DNA of 64,000 nt from Thamnaconus septentrionalis (GCA_009823395.1 CM020501.1:28113361-28177360); one strand, 5' to 3'; positions 14,642-28,198 are shown, counted from the stretch's first letter. Numbers and translations are program-made. Notes: generated by a model not told the origin, from the letters alone.

Positions 14642-14972
14642 TGGCTTTTCCATTACAGTTTTTCGCAAAATAAAAGTGATATTTCTAAAATTCTGACAAA
14701 GTACAACTGCGATTTGCTGTCAAGGATGGTTGTTATATTTTTCTTTTCGATATTCCGTCTCCACTGGTCATGTGACTCCATACGTCACTGCCGCTGACGT
14801 GTCAATGTGACACGATATACCTCTACATCGATACGTCTGAAAAACCACCTCAAGAGGGCGTCAAAACCTTTCGGCGATATTTGAGAGGTTTTTAGTTGAG
14901 GTGTTTCCATGGCCAGTTTTTACGTTGCGATATTTAGGTTTTGTGCAATTCTAAGGCTAATGAAAACGCAGC
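14642..14972 (+). mobile_element. MITE family 1, copy A (internally deleted)
   Basis: It begins ggcttttccattacagtttt and ends with an inverted GAAAACGCAGC. The core motif TTTCGCAAAATAAAAG and the later GCGATATTTAGGTTTTG are shared with copies at 18.1, 24.9, 36.0 and 61.8 kb. The middle part is shorter than in the other copies. Confidence 0.75.
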
Positions 14973-15145
14973 TAGTGAGTGAGTGAGTGAGTGAGTGAGG
15001 ACCCCCTTTACTGAGTTGTGGGGGTGGGGGTTCTGGTTGCATCAATACCGCGCTGAGCGTGCGGGGGGGCCGGCCCATCAAAGAACTTTTTCGGGGGTTC
15101 CTTGTTTTAGTTGCTGCGGCCCGAATGTAAACAGTCGTTTAAGGG

Positions 15146-15192
15146 GAAGGAGGAGGAGGAGGAGGAGGAGGAGGAGGAGGAGGAGGAGGAGG
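15146..15192 (+). repeat. (GAG)n array
   Basis: About 15 GAG triplets. Related trinucleotide arrays are TTC at 2539-2586, CAG at 50751-50789 and GCA at 63779-63815, none in a supported gene. Confidence 0.92.
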
Positions 15193-15817
15193 CCACCCTT
15201 CCAGCTCGGGCCTCCGGGCAGTTGCCTGGTTTGCCTACCCCTGTAGCTATAACCACCCCAGCCCCCCTACCCCCACCCCGCCATTGTGCTCTGCCACTGC
15301 CAAACCGCCTGCTATTACCTCACCGTGAAGAGGGGGGGCAGTAGTGCTGGGGTTTAGACCACCGCCAAACATAAACGAAAGGAAGCCAAAGTAGCAACAT
15401 TAACGTCTGGGCATTTCGGGGAAGAAAAAAAAAAGAAAAGGATGTGCTGTCCCTTAATGGCTTCAATGCATCAACCCCCCCTCCCCCCCGACTCCTGCAA
15501 ACACACACAGACTTACACACAAAAGCAGAAAGCAGCAGTGAAAAAAGTTCACAATGATTGTGTGCCTGTGTTAAAACTTCCCGTTTGTCGGGTTGAAAAG
15601 CCTCCAGCAATCCACTGCTGGGTGTCGACTTGGAGCGACGTGCGAAATTGCGGAGATTTTTTTTTCTGTAGGATGGCCACACACTGGAGGTCATGACGTA
15701 GGGGTAACAATAAGCAAATAACGGAAATATCTACATTACTGTTTAGCTATTTTTCTCATTTTTACTGTTTTTTTTTTTTTTTGGTATTTATTAAATGTTT
15801 TCAGTGAGACTTTATGG

Positions 15818-16167
15818 CAGGCGATGGCAAACTATGGCTTGGGGGCCACATGCGCCCATTAAGCTTTTTAATCCGCCTGCTGAACTTGAAGAAATTATAT
15901 TAATAATTAGTAATTAATAAAAATAGCTGTATTGAATCTATTTTTTCAGTGTTTTAAGAATCAAGAGTTACGATATTTTGCTTTAAAGCTTTTGTTCATT
16001 TTCAACTGACATTGTAACACGTTTTCTATATATCTCATGATATATTTTTTTCATCTTTGACGTGCGTCACCAAAACACTCCATCCATCTGCTCCTGCTCC
16101 AGCCCCCCCTCTGTCCAAATTTAGAACGCATTGTGGCCCCTCCAGTCAAAAAGTTTGCCTACGACTG
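15818..16167 (+). mobile_element. hAT-type MITE family 2, copy 1
   Basis: Ends CAGGCGATGGCAAACT and AGTTTGCCTACGACTG are inverted repeats. Flanks ctttatgg and ctttatga match in 7 of 8 bases, the 8-bp duplication expected for hAT transposases. Non-coding, 350 bp. Confidence 0.85.
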
Positions 16168-16394
16168 CTTTATGACCTTACAGTCAGCAACTGTCAGCAT
16201 TCCTGTGGATTATACAACAGGAAATCTTCACCGATGTTAATATTAGTAAGAATAAACCTCTTCCAGCTTGTTCTGACTAGCCCCAGGGTGCAGTTCAGGG
16301 TTACAGTGATGTTACATTTCTCTATCTTTGTGTCTCATTTCCCACCCAAGAACAAAATCCAGGCCAACCACAAAGTCAAAAAAACATGTTTTTC

Positions 16395-16430
<36 letters not shown>

Positions 16431-16609
16431 AATTGTACATCAATCAACAATCAAGATATGACTTGAGACGCCATAGTAAGGAAGTGTAAGGCTTTTTGTC
16501 TAATTACCCCCCCGGCCCTGGCCACCTTGTAGCTAGGCCCCTGCTGCTGGCATTCAGGAGGATGAAATTAGTGCTGCTATTAGTTAGTTTCAACCGTGCG
16601 ACAGAAATA

Positions 16610-16645
<36 letters not shown>

Positions 16646-17056
16646 TGGGGGGCTATTCGTAATCCGGTAGAGCCGGCGGGTGAGGTGAGAAAGGTTTTTT
16701 GGGCAACGCGCAAATCCGAGACGTATTAAAGCGTGCGCAAAGTGTTTAGGGGGCAGGACTCACAGTTGGCTTCACTGACGACCCGGCGTTGTGTTCAACG
16801 GCGTGTAAAGTGCCGCCGCTGCGAGTATTAGCCAGTTTGCCAGAGTGTGTATTAACGCGCCGCAGCGCCGAGGCCGAAGGGTTGTGTGCATGTGTGTGCG
16901 TGCATGCGTGCCAGTGTGTGTGTGCGTGCGCGCTAGCAGGGGATCACAGGTGTGTTTGCCAGATCCGCAGAGAGCCCTCTTCCCCTCTACAACCCCTATG
17001 TCCTCACCCTGGGCATCCTGGGTAATATCAGCCCACGGAGCACCTGCGTCTCCATG

Positions 17057-17110
<54 letters not shown>

Positions 17111-17801
17111 CTAATGGCCTCATATTATCCGGCTCTAATAGCCAGCTGTGTGAGCAAAAATCCAGTGGACCGTGGCAACAACACTCACTGATGCAGCGGT
17201 AACTTTGGACGCTACACGCGGCACACATCACAACCCTGCGAGAGGACATCCTGTTTACTCTCTTTTAACTTCCTGAAGGTTTTTTGTCTTTTACTTTCAG
17301 ACGGGAAAAGTTTTTCCCGTCCCGTGTGACCGAGAGCCTGAGGGAGATTGAACGGATTGATCGCAATTTAGCGCGCCATAGCCTCGGCGTTAGCTCGACG
17401 CTAAGGTGGTTCCTTTTTGCAACTCTGCGACGTTCTGTGGATATCAAGATAAAAAAAAAATTGTATTATTTAATTTTTGATGGAAATGTACAAAAAACAA
17501 CTGCCAATGGCAGCGTGGGGGGAGGGGTTGGTGGCTTCTCAGTTTGATGCGTTCACGTGCTCGACTCGCAAAGTGTTCCTCGCAATCTCGCCTGGCAGCA
17601 GCTGCTCTCACGTCCGCGTGTTTTGACATCTGACAGCTGCTCTTGTCGTCAGGTCTAATGGACGCAAAGCGCCGCGATATGCATTTCAACTCGTTTTTTT
17701 GTATTCCCCCCCTTTTGAATTTAGCTCTTTCCCTGCAAACTGAAAATCATTTTGTGAATTTTTAATCGCTGTAGATGTTGATGCTTAAAAGTCAGGAGAG
17801 T

Positions 17802-18047
17802 GCGATGGCGACAGCGGGTCACCCTCACACTCTTATTTGTTTGTTCATTGTTCATATGAACTCATAATAAAGTTTTATCAGCGTTTTCTACAACTGAGAT
17901 ACGTCGAACTGGGATGTGCTTAAGGAGGAGGATGTTTGCCGTTTTCCTATGAGCGCACACTACCAGGACTGAAACACAAAAGAAATGGAAGGACTTTAAT
18001 TCTACTGTACTGTGCGATTTGCCTGTCCATTCCAAATAAAGATACAA
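17802..18047 (+). mobile_element. Retroposed fragment, copy 1
   Basis: Resembles 41026-41266 along its length, ending GTGCGATTTGCCTGTCCATT then CCAAATAAAGAT. An AATAAA near the end suggests the 3' end of a transcript. A short internal deletion distinguishes it from copy 2. Confidence 0.6.
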
Positions 18048-18066
18048 TTTTATAAAGTCAGAAGAA

Positions 18067-18560
18067 GCTGCGTTCTCATTAGCCCTAGAAGTGTGCAAAA
18101 CCTAAATATCGCAGTAAAATGCTGATAATGGAAACACCTGAACTTGAAAAACCTCTAGGCCAAAAGGTTTTGACGCTCTCATGAGGTGGTTTTTCAGACG
18201 TATCGATGTAGAGGAATATCGCAAAAGTGTTATGGAAACACTTTATTTGCATTTACACTTGACAACACTTCAAGTGAAAATGGAGCGTTATGTTTGGACG
18301 GAGGAGGAGACAGAATATTTTTTACAAGTAATCAAAGAGAAACTATAGCAACCATTCTTGACTGCAAACAACATTGAAATGCAGATTTATCGCAAAATGT
18401 TTTGTACCTCCGTCCTCCTCAAAGTGGGGTCACACGGGACGAGAATTTACGAGAATTACGGCTTACGCACTTCACACCATTCAATGGAAACACCTGCAAA
18501 TCGCAATTGTACTTTGTCGAAATTTTAGAAATGTCGCTGTTATTTTTGCGAAAAACGAGC
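18067..18560 (-). mobile_element. MITE family 1, copy B (reverse orientation)
   Basis: It starts GCTGCGTTCTCATTA and runs as the reverse complement of the other copies. The distal inverted repeat is eroded. It contains the reading [18 protein letters not shown] in the plus direction at about 18285-18345, a Myb/SANT-like remnant. Confidence 0.8.
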
Positions 18561-20220
18561 TAGTGACTCGATACGATATCTTTGAGGAGTTTATGGGCTT
18601 TGTGATTGTCACGGGAAAGAAAAACAATAGTTAATAATTAGAATTATAATGATGATGATGAGGAAAAACTTTCCACACAGAGAGTACTTTGAGAAAAAAG
18701 GGTTTTATGTCCTTCTCAAGACAGACTCAAAGAACAACGGCGAAAACAAACAACAACAAAAAAAATACCGACATCAGAGTGGAACAAAACCAAAGGCAAA
18801 GAGAAAACAACAAAGAGGAAGCGGCTCGGCCCGGCGCGGAGATGATTGTCGAGAAGCCCGAGTCCACTCCTACCTTGGTTCCCCCCTTTTTTGTGGCACT
18901 AATTACACAAACAGTGCTGAGTGACAGTGGTCGCGTCCCACGTAATGACGACAGACTTCGGCCCCTTTGTGGGAGGGGATTGTCAACATTTACATCTCCA
19001 ATGTCCTCGACAAAATCTGTTTCATATCTGAGTCAGTCAGGTTGAAAAATAATGAGGGTCCCTCCCACCCCACATACCCCCCCCAAAAAAAAAAAATTCC
19101 AATACATAAACTCACTTTTCTTTCTTTCCTTTTGAAAAATAAAACATAAAAATAAAAGTCATTGGTCCTTTTTTTTTTTTAAAACAAAAAAAAATAAAAA
19201 TCACATTTACAGAGAAACAAAGCTGTTTTCATATCAAAGGAAAAAAGAAAAAAAAAAGAGTAAAATCAATAATTAGAGCAATAATACTGAGATTTCAGTC
19301 AATACACTAATAAATATAAGCAGGAGGTTGATTTTTTTTCGGAGCGACTCTGACAGAGTTCCGCCGCGTGTGTGTGTGTGTGACATGTGGTGAAGACTGC
19401 ATGAACTCTGGTGGGAAAACAGACAGACAAACAATAAAAAAAAATAAAATAAAATAAAAAGTTTATGCTTTTCCGCCCCACGCACCTTGATTTTTTTTTT
19501 TGGTTTTTGAGTGGAATGCCCATCTGATGAGGTACGACTGTGTAACGTTGGCACTGCACCTTTAACCATTCCTGACAGTTCCTTTTTACAGCTTCGTCTC
19601 ACATTAATAAGGAGGGTGAGGGGGGGGGGCATCAACAGGGAAGAGCCTGAAGGCTTGGTTCCAGAAGGTTCTCAGTTAAGGCAGAATTAAAGCTGACAGA
19701 GTGAAAAAATAAAATAAAAAATAATACAAAATGCAAAAGGTCAAAGTGTTTCCAGTCAAAGGTCAAGGTGACGCTGGTGTGAACGAAGCCACATACACAC
19801 TCATTTTGAACGATGAGATGAGGAATCGTCCAATAGGAACGCTCCTATGAGAGGAACCCCCACCCCACCCCCAACACTGAACAACACAGGTGCCCCCAGT
19901 GAATGAAAAAGAAGTAGAAGAAGAATCAATCAATCAATCGATCAATCAATCAAGGTATGATGCACAATACACGCAGAATCGCAACTTTTTTTTTCTTCTG
20001 GACTACTCGGGGGTGGGGAGGTGGGAGCGTTGGGGGTCCAAACATGGCTTTCGTTTGCAAAAAGAAGTAAAACTCAAAAAACAACAACAAAACTTAACTT
20101 GTAAACATGACGACAAAAAAAGGCTGCTGCCAAAAAGAAAACAACGCAAGTTTTTTTTTTTTTATAGCTTCGATGGAAAGTCTGGCAAGAACCCCACCCC
20201 ATCTTTATATTTTTTTTTTT

Positions 20221-20226
20221 TTTATT
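20221..20226 (-). terminator. satb2: Candidate poly(A) signal of satb2
   Basis: AATAAA on the minus strand about 575 nt after the stop, the first such hexamer I found downstream. It is followed by a genomic A run, so it may be fortuitous. The 3' UTR would hold a (CA)n tract near 20514-20545. Confidence 0.3.
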
Positions 20227-20506
20227 TGAAATTCGGGGCAGTGGGGAGGCGTCCAAACAGGTAAGCAGCTTCAATTTGATTGTGGGGCTGGGTTGGGGTC
20301 GGGGTGTGTGAGGGTGTAGGGGGATGCAAAGAACTGACGGCAGCGTTCAAGAAGTGCCGTCAAACTTTAAAAAGCTCACAGTTGCAAAAAAATAAAAAAG
20401 TGAAAAAAAACTAAATAAACTAACAAAGAAGTCAGTTTGTTCCCAGGATGAGATTTAAGAAAAAACAGAGAGAACGAGAAGGTGAAGGAAATACTGAAAA
20501 CATGTC

Positions 20507-20549
<43 letters not shown>

Positions 20550-20800
20550 ATTTTGTATTTGTTGTCTTTTTGTGTTCTTCGTCTCCTCTCTCGACTCGGG
20601 GATGAAAGAAAAAAATCCTCCCTGATGTGATGTCATCGTCGGGTTGCCAGTCGGAGTCGGAGGATGTTAGCAGGTGTGTCGTCTGTGTCGTGTGTGTCGT
20701 GCGTGCGTGGCCTTCACAGTTTTGATGGTGTCCGTCGCGCCCCCCCCCCTCCCCACTCCAGCACCCACCCCCCACCCCCCCCCCTCCTCCTCGGCGGCCG

Positions 20801-21506
20801 TTATCTCTGCTGCTCGGCCGAGTGCGGGCTGTCCACGCTGCTGTACGGCGACAGCGACGAGGTCACGGGGCCCGAGGGCTTCCCGCCCGCGGCCCCCTCC
20901 CCCTCCTCCCCTTCCTCCCCCTCCCTCCCCTCCCCCTCCTCCATCTCCATCATGGCCATGGCGTCCTCCTCCTCCTCCTCCCGCTCGTCCTGCGTCCTGC
21001 TGAACAACACCTCCGCCGACCTCCTGCCGTCGCCGTCGCTCGACTCCTCCGACGCCGACAGGCCCTCGCCCCCTCCTCCCCCTGCCCCTCCCCTCGCCGG
21101 GCTGCAGGTCTCCCCGCTCGTCCCGCCGCCGCCGCCGCCCCCGGCCTGCCGGGCCGCTGTGGTGCTTGACGTTGTAGCGCTGGTTCTGGAAGAACTTGAC
21201 GATGGTGTGCTTGGGCAGGTCCAGCTGGGCCGACAGCGTGTGGATGGCCTCCTGGTCCGGTACAGGCCCACGTCGCCGATGAAGCTCTGCAGGATGCGCA
21301 GGGCCTCCAGGGAGATGCGGGTCCGGGAGCGGGCCTTTGACGCCCCCGCCCGCCGCCGCCGCCCCCAGCCCGGGCTCAGGCAGCCGCGCTGGGGCGGCTC
21401 GTCCGAGCCGTGCAGCGCCAGCGGGGAGGGGCAGCGGCGGCGGAGGCTCGTCGTGGATGGGGGAGGGCGTGGCCAGGGGTGGGAGGGGCTGCCGGTGGAG
21501 CGTGAT
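20801..21506 (-). CDS. satb2: satb2 last coding exon (homeodomain and acidic tail) with three apparent frameshifts
   Basis: The acceptor CCACAG|A at 21506 opens [20 protein letters not shown] in phase. The frame then changes at about 21423-21426, inside a run of four C, before [13 protein letters not shown] and [20 protein letters not shown]. It changes again at about 21258-21262, where GLY should continue to PDQEAI: the assembly has TACCGG where TACCCGG is needed. [20 protein letters not shown] follows. A third change near 21138-21142, in a run of G on the minus strand, leads to the acidic tail [11 protein letters not shown] and [19 protein letters not shown]. The stop is TAA at 20803-20801. 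All three changes fall in short homopolymers in GC-rich DNA, which points to assembly error. Confidence 0.88.
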
Positions 21507-23540
21507 CTGTGGAGGGAGGGAGGGAGGGTCAGGACGTTTGGTCCACGAGGTCACCGATCAATTGATGGATCAATCAATGGATCAATGGATCTAACAGGTT
21601 TGCAAGACCGATCACCGTGACTTCCTGTAAACCAGAGCGACAGCGTCGTCCATGAACAGCATTGAATAGAACTGAATGATTCACTATGGGACGAAATGAG
21701 TTGCTATAGGATGAAACAATTTAATGTACTATCGGATGAAATGATTTATGATTGGATGAAGTGATTCACCACGGGCCAAAGTGGTTCCGTATGGGTTGAA
21801 GGAATGGATTGATTCACCATGGGATGGAATGATTCACTACGGGATGGAATGATTCACTATGGCACATATGCAAATAGGCAGAAAAGTCACATCTAGACAG
21901 AGCGAAGCGCGACTGTGGGTCGACTGTTGGCCTATGAGGCATATATGGCTTTTTTTAATCTTAAAAAATAACATTAACAACAACAACGACGACGACGACG
22001 ACAACAAGCGGAACAACGCACAGCTTGGGATAAACCAAGAAGTGGCGCCTGTGAGACTTTCCCCACAGGAGGAAGTCTGGAAGCTTGAGCCGCCGGTATT
22101 AAAAAATAAAGGATCATTCCGCGCTTTCTGGTGCTCCTCTTACTGACGGAAGAAATAAAACAAGTCTGGAAAACTGATTGACAGCATGTCTTGGAGCAGC
22201 AGCTTCTCACTTTCGTCACAACTTTACTAATATATCTTTTATATATATTTTTTTTTTATACATATACACACACACACACACACACACATATATAGAGCAG
22301 TGTTTCTCAAAGTGGGTGGCAGAGTCACGAAAGTTTGATTAAAAACCAAGGTGGGCGTGAGAGAGAAAGTTTGAGAACCACTGCCCTAATGCCATGCAAG
22401 TCCATGGGGTCAAAAGTCAACTTTGTCCTAGAGACATGGGGCCACTTGCAGGTTCATCGGGATCCCTCAAGACACAGCCACTTTATTTTTTTTTTGGGGG
22501 GCATGAAAAATTTTCTTCCTCCAAGGTGGGGTGTGACAGAGAAAGTTTCAGAACCACTGATACAGAGAGAGAGATATAAATATAATCTACTTGAATGTGC
22601 GACAGAGGAGCTTGAGATGATTTGACTGACTGAAGGACTGAGGAAGTTTGTCCGATCGGAGACGTGGCGAGAAAAAACCAAAAACTATCAAGAGTTTTTT
22701 TTTTAGCTTGAACTCTGTTCATTGTTTCCGCGGGGGGAGTTTTTTTTTCTCTCTCTCTCTCCTCCACTTGGATTTGTGACACGTAGCCGTGGCGCTGGTT
22801 GCGAGGCGGGCGATGTCGCTCCCTCCCTGGTAATGCTCTTGTTTGTCAGATATTTATAGCGTTTCGGGGGCCGTTTGTCTCCAATGCATGTGGCACGGCT
22901 CTGGCTCCGTGCATAACAAACACAGCGACCGCGCCGGGCCACCACGGGAGATAAAGATTGATTTAAGTTTTTTTTTTTTGTTTCCCCCTGCAAACGTGTA
23001 CTTTGCGAGAGGGAGAGAAAAAAGAAAAAGAACAACCAACCTGGGAAAAGCTGGGAGGCTCGACGCGACTTTACCGTCATTTCGCCGAAGCATGTTGGAC
23101 TAATTAAAAAAAAGGAAAATAAAAACTAAGAGATTTCAAAGCGTTTATTCTTTTTTCCCCTACTTTTTTTCTTCCAAAGAAAGAGCCGGGGGAGAGAAAA
23201 TTAAAGTGGTCACCCAGTTTGCCTGGCTTTTTTTTATTATTTTTTTCTCCTTGCACCACCACATTATTTTCCCCCCATTGCGACCACAGTTATTTGTCCT
23301 TCATCGTTTTGGTAATATTAACAGTGTGTGGCAACAATTACTGGTCCCCCCATCTCGGCCATTTGTGCGTTTTTTTTTCTTTTTTTGCGAGCTTGTTAAA
23401 AAAAACAAAAAAAAAACAACAACGCATGCATCGCAACTTGCGAGGATCGGGGGGGCCGAGCGGCGAAGAAGCGCGACGCTCGGGTCCATTAGCGGGGTGG
23501 GGTGTGGCTGGGGGAGAGGGACGGAGGGAGGGGGCGGGGC

Positions 23541-23580
<40 letters not shown>

Positions 23581-24065
23581 GCACAGCCCAGAACACAGGA
23601 ATCCTGACACCGTAAATCTGCGGCCCATCAAAATTAAAGGACCTAAATAGAGATAATGGCAATTCCTTTTTCTGCTCTTTGCTCCAATAATTACAGGGTG
23701 CACTTCTAAATAATATTGAGGTTGGGGCCGGGCTGGGGGAGCATTTTGGGTTTTGGTGTGGGGGGGGGGCCAGGGGGGTGTTTAGCAGGAAATGTGTGGG
23801 CCGCTCATTTACCACTGCTATTTTTAATGACTTATGGGGACTTCTGCGACTGTGACAAAGGGGGAGGGGCAGGGGGAGGGAGGGGCTCGTGAGAGGAGCA
23901 GGTGGTGCACGCAGACGCAGTGTGTGCGTGCGTGAGCGCGTGTGCGAGTTCGACCCGATACCTGACCTCGTGTCACCCTTGTGTCGCCAGCCCGCCTTGC
24001 GAGCTCGCCTCCGTAGTCTGTTAGCGGCTGTGTTATTTATTAAAAGAAACACACACACACACGCA

Positions 24066-24127
<62 letters not shown>

Positions 24128-25803
24128 ACAACAAAAAGGCCTTTCATCCTTGAAGTGGAAATAGACACCACACCACACACAGACACACACAGCACACCCC
24201 CCCCCCCACTGCCACTCCCACCCTGGAATTTCCAAGTGTTTTCACTGCTGCGACGCTGGACCGGGGTTTCAGTTCTGGACTTCTGGACGCACTTTTTTCC
24301 AAAAAATTTTTTACTTCTCGAAATTTTCAAATTTCTTGCTTGAGCAAAAAAAACGAGGGGTTGTAAGCGGCAAAAACTGCCAGTGGCACCTCGAAACCCT
24401 CGCTAAGCTCGACCGCGATCAGAACTCCTCACTTTCTGGAACCAGGAAGTCCAATCTCCATTCTTCTTCTTCTTCTTCTTCTAACCCTCCCCAATCCCTT
24501 CCAGCCCCCCCGCCCCGCTCCGACCCCCCGAGGTCCAGGGCTTGGCTCTGTACCTGCTGGTCGGGCATGTGCAGCACCGTCTGCAGCCGCTCGCTGTGCT
24601 GCTGCCGGGACTCCTCCTCGTAGACCAGGTCGCGGTCGCACTGCGACAGCCCCAGGAACCTCCGGATGGTGCACAGGTTCTCCCACAGGGTGCGGTTCTC
24701 CGGGCTCGGGCTCTCCTTCCAGCGCAGGAGCTCGCACAGCCAGCCCTGGTGGGGGGAGGGGAGGGGGGGATGGAGCCGAGAGTCAGGAGGAGGCAAAGGA
24801 AACTCCAAACTTTTTCCCGCTCGCTGACCTGACGTGACAGAGTGCCGTTAGCTCTTCGCTGATAAAGGTCACAGTGGGTCAATCGCTGCGTTTTCATGAC
24901 AGCTTTTCGCAAAATAAAAGCGATATTTCTAAAATTTCAACAAAGTACAATAGCAATTTGCAGGTGTTAGCCGTCATTCTCGTAAAGTCTGGTCCAGAGA
25001 GGCCATGGCTTTTCGGAGCTCTTCTCCCTCATTTCCCCTCTCTAATTCCTTGCATGAATCTGCAGTTCCATGTCGTTTGCTGTCGAGTTGGTTCTTATAT
25101 TTTCCTCTCAAACATAACACAGCAATTTCACTTGAAGTGAACTGGTCACGTGACGCCGTATGTCACGTCTGCTGATGTGTAAATGCGACCAAAGTGTTTC
25201 CATGACACTTTTGCGATGTTCCTCTCTATGGATACGTCTGGAAAACCACCTCATAAGAGCCTCAAAACCTTTGAGCCATATTTGAGAGGTTTTTCCAAGT
25301 GTAGATGTTTCCATGGCCAGTTTTTTATTGCAATATTTAGGTTTTTCACAATTCTACGGGTAGTGGTAACGCAACTATAGATAGATAGATGTTCTTTATT
25401 GATCCCAAATTTGGAAACTACACTGCAGCATTAAAAAAACAGTACAAAAAATAAACTTATAAAGTCATTACAAAAACACTCAAATCAATCTATGCACAGC
25501 AAACAACCAAAGCAGATGTGCAAAAGATGTTGTGTTCTGCTCAGATCAGCGACACCATGCGTGTCTCCTTTATCATCTTCTTCCTCTTCTAATTCAATGA
25601 CAGGCGCATGCCGTCGCACTTGCAACCGACAAACCAGCCCTCAAAAAAAAAAAAAAACTGGCAGCAGATTGATGCTGAGGAATAAAACACGCATGCAGGA
25701 GTTGCTCCGTGAGAGCAAAGAGAAAAAAAACAAAAAAACGGGGGGTGGGGGGTGAAGAAAAGAAGAAGAAGAAGAAGAGGAAGTCTTGGGGGAGCCAGTG
25801 AGC

Positions 25804-25850
<47 letters not shown>

Positions 25851-26346
25851 GATTGGATTATCTCTGCTAGGCTGACCCTGGATCTGCCACCAGCTGTTGT
25901 TTATGCGCAGCCTTCAGCCTGAAATTAATGCTAATAATGCGATCATCTTCACCCCCCCCTCTCCTTGTCCCCCCCACACCTCCCCCTCCCTCCTCTCGTC
26001 CGTCCCTCCCTCCCCTTTGTCTCTCTTCTTCTTCTTCTCGCCTCCGTCCGTCCACCCGTCCGTCCGTCGGCCTCGACGCTCCTCGAGGGGAAGAAGAACT
26101 ACACGGAAAAAAAACTACGAAAAAAATCCCCAACCACCCTCCCCAACCCTCACCCTCCCAAATTGAAAAAAAAAAAAAAAAAAGTAAACACGCTCTCCTG
26201 TTTCCCTCCCTACAGCAGCGCCGCCGCCGCCGCCTTTCATCTGGACCCGCCAACACCTTTGTTTATCCGAGGGCGGGGGCGCCATGGTTGCGCCGCAGCG
26301 GGTAATCAGATACCCCCCCCTCACCCCCCAACCCCTCCCAGTCGCG

Positions 26347-26388
<42 letters not shown>

Positions 26389-28198
26389 TGCGCAGCCACA
26401 CACCTGCACGCCGTGAGCACCCACCCCTCCCCCCTCCCCACACCCCACCCATCGCCCGCGCCACCCGACTTCTTGTATACAGCCCGCCGCCACCGCATGT
26501 TGTCTTCAGCGTGGCGGTCGGGGGGGCGGAAAACAAATAGTGGATCATTAAAGGGACGCTGCCCCCCCCCACCGTCCCGAAAATGAAATACAAGCATTTT
26601 TTTTTTTTTTTTTTTTGCTTTTTGTTTTCCACACTGCCGCCGCCGCCGCCCCCTCCTTTCATCCTCGACTGTTTTGTGTGTGTGGGTGGCCAAGTTTTTC
26701 CTTCCTCTTCGGCGCGAGCGGCAGTGGGACAGCACTGGGTGGCGCTCAAGAGCGGCCGGCCGCAGGAGGATAAAACAGCGACCCGATTACCTGCCTGACC
26801 CGAGAACCGGCCGCCTCCTCTCCTCTTTGGATGGAGGAGCAGCTGAACTGGGAGGGCGGGGGGGTTCCACTCATTCCAACACAGGGGTGGGCAAACTACG
26901 GCCCAGGGTCCAAATGCAGCCCGTTAAACTTTTTAATCCGGCCCGCCGAACTTCAAGAAATGATATTAATAGGAAGTAAGTCGTAAAAAAAATCCATTTT
27001 TTTCAGTGTTTTAATTTAAATTTAAACGTTTAATTTTTAGATTTAATCTCAATAATGGGACAGATATTTTATTGTGGGCCTCACGCTTTTGTTCATTTTC
27101 AATCGACATTAAATCACGTTTTCCACATATCCCTTGACATATTTTTCCTCCTATGAGGTGGGTCACCAAAACACTCCATCCATCTGCTGCTGCTGCGGCT
27201 CCTCTGTCACATGTCAGAACCCACTGTGGCCCCACCGGTCTAAAAGCTTGCCCAGCCCTGTTCGAACACATGGTGTCGTTTGATGATGCACATTACACGA
27301 AAGCACTGTGTGATTACGCCGGGTACGACCCACAAGGCTCTCTGTGTAAATATGATTCTATATATTGCATATTATTAGACTAAAAAAGCTAGGGATGCGG
27401 CGATACCACTGTTTTACAGAAGGAGCAGAGATACGAGTACTTGCATTTCAGTACTCACCGACACCGAATACTTATTAAGGCCGTTACATATTACAGAATT
27501 CCTTTGATTTATGTGATTTTTCCACAGATGTTCTGTCACTTCGTCACAACCTTTCTCAGCAGGTTTGTCCAGAACAAGTTTCACTGCAGCACAAACACAA
27601 CTTTAACTTTACTTGTCAAATACATACAGATACAACTGGTATCGGCCCGTATTTTACAAGTTTGAGTAGAGTACTCAACCCCGGTATCTGGTACAGGTAC
27701 CTAATACCGTTATTGGTATATATATTGGTATCGGTGGATCCCTAATGAGAAGCGTTCCAGGAAAACCAAATGAATGTTATTGTGCTACGAGTTCACACTT
27801 TAATCAATGAATTTATGGGCAGTAAGTTAAGCTTTTACCTAAAAATCAGAAATCTCTCCAAATTTTTACACACTGGACCTATAAAACATGGTACGGGTAT
27901 CACTGCGTCACTAACATATACACACACAGACACAGATATATTTTGTTTTCAATTCAATTTACCACCAAATAGATTGTACGAAATCTTTCTCGCTGGTCCC
28001 TTCAACTGAAACTCATCCAGGTCACGCGCGCCTCGGCGACCCACCTGACTTTTGTTGGCCGCCACCTTGGCGAACAGCGCCTGCGAGACCTTGGCCCTCT
28101 TCATCTCCTGCTGGATCTCCTCGTAGATGGCCGACGTGATGCCGGCCAGCGGCTCCAGCTTCACGGGCAGCTCGGCGCCGGGCACGATGCACTTGGTC

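Larger units (their letters stand above)
13320..20220. other. Gene-free DNA with transposon relics
   Basis: Besides the listed MITEs, duplication and retroposed fragment it holds (GAG)n, (GTGA)n near 14972-14999 and A/T runs. 19000-20220 is AT-rich with oligo-A tracts and may be distal satb2 3' sequence. Confidence 0.5.

Noticed and set aside
20664..21620. 318-codon plus-strand ORF and 295-codon minus-strand ORF over the last satb2 exon
   Set aside because: The plus ORF is a GC-driven shadow. The minus ORF only partly follows the protein and runs past the acceptor and out of frame.
24429..24912. Alternative minus-strand ORFs around satb2 exon 10
   Set aside because: They are other frames of the same exon, and only the [10 protein letters not shown] frame matches the CUT2 domain.
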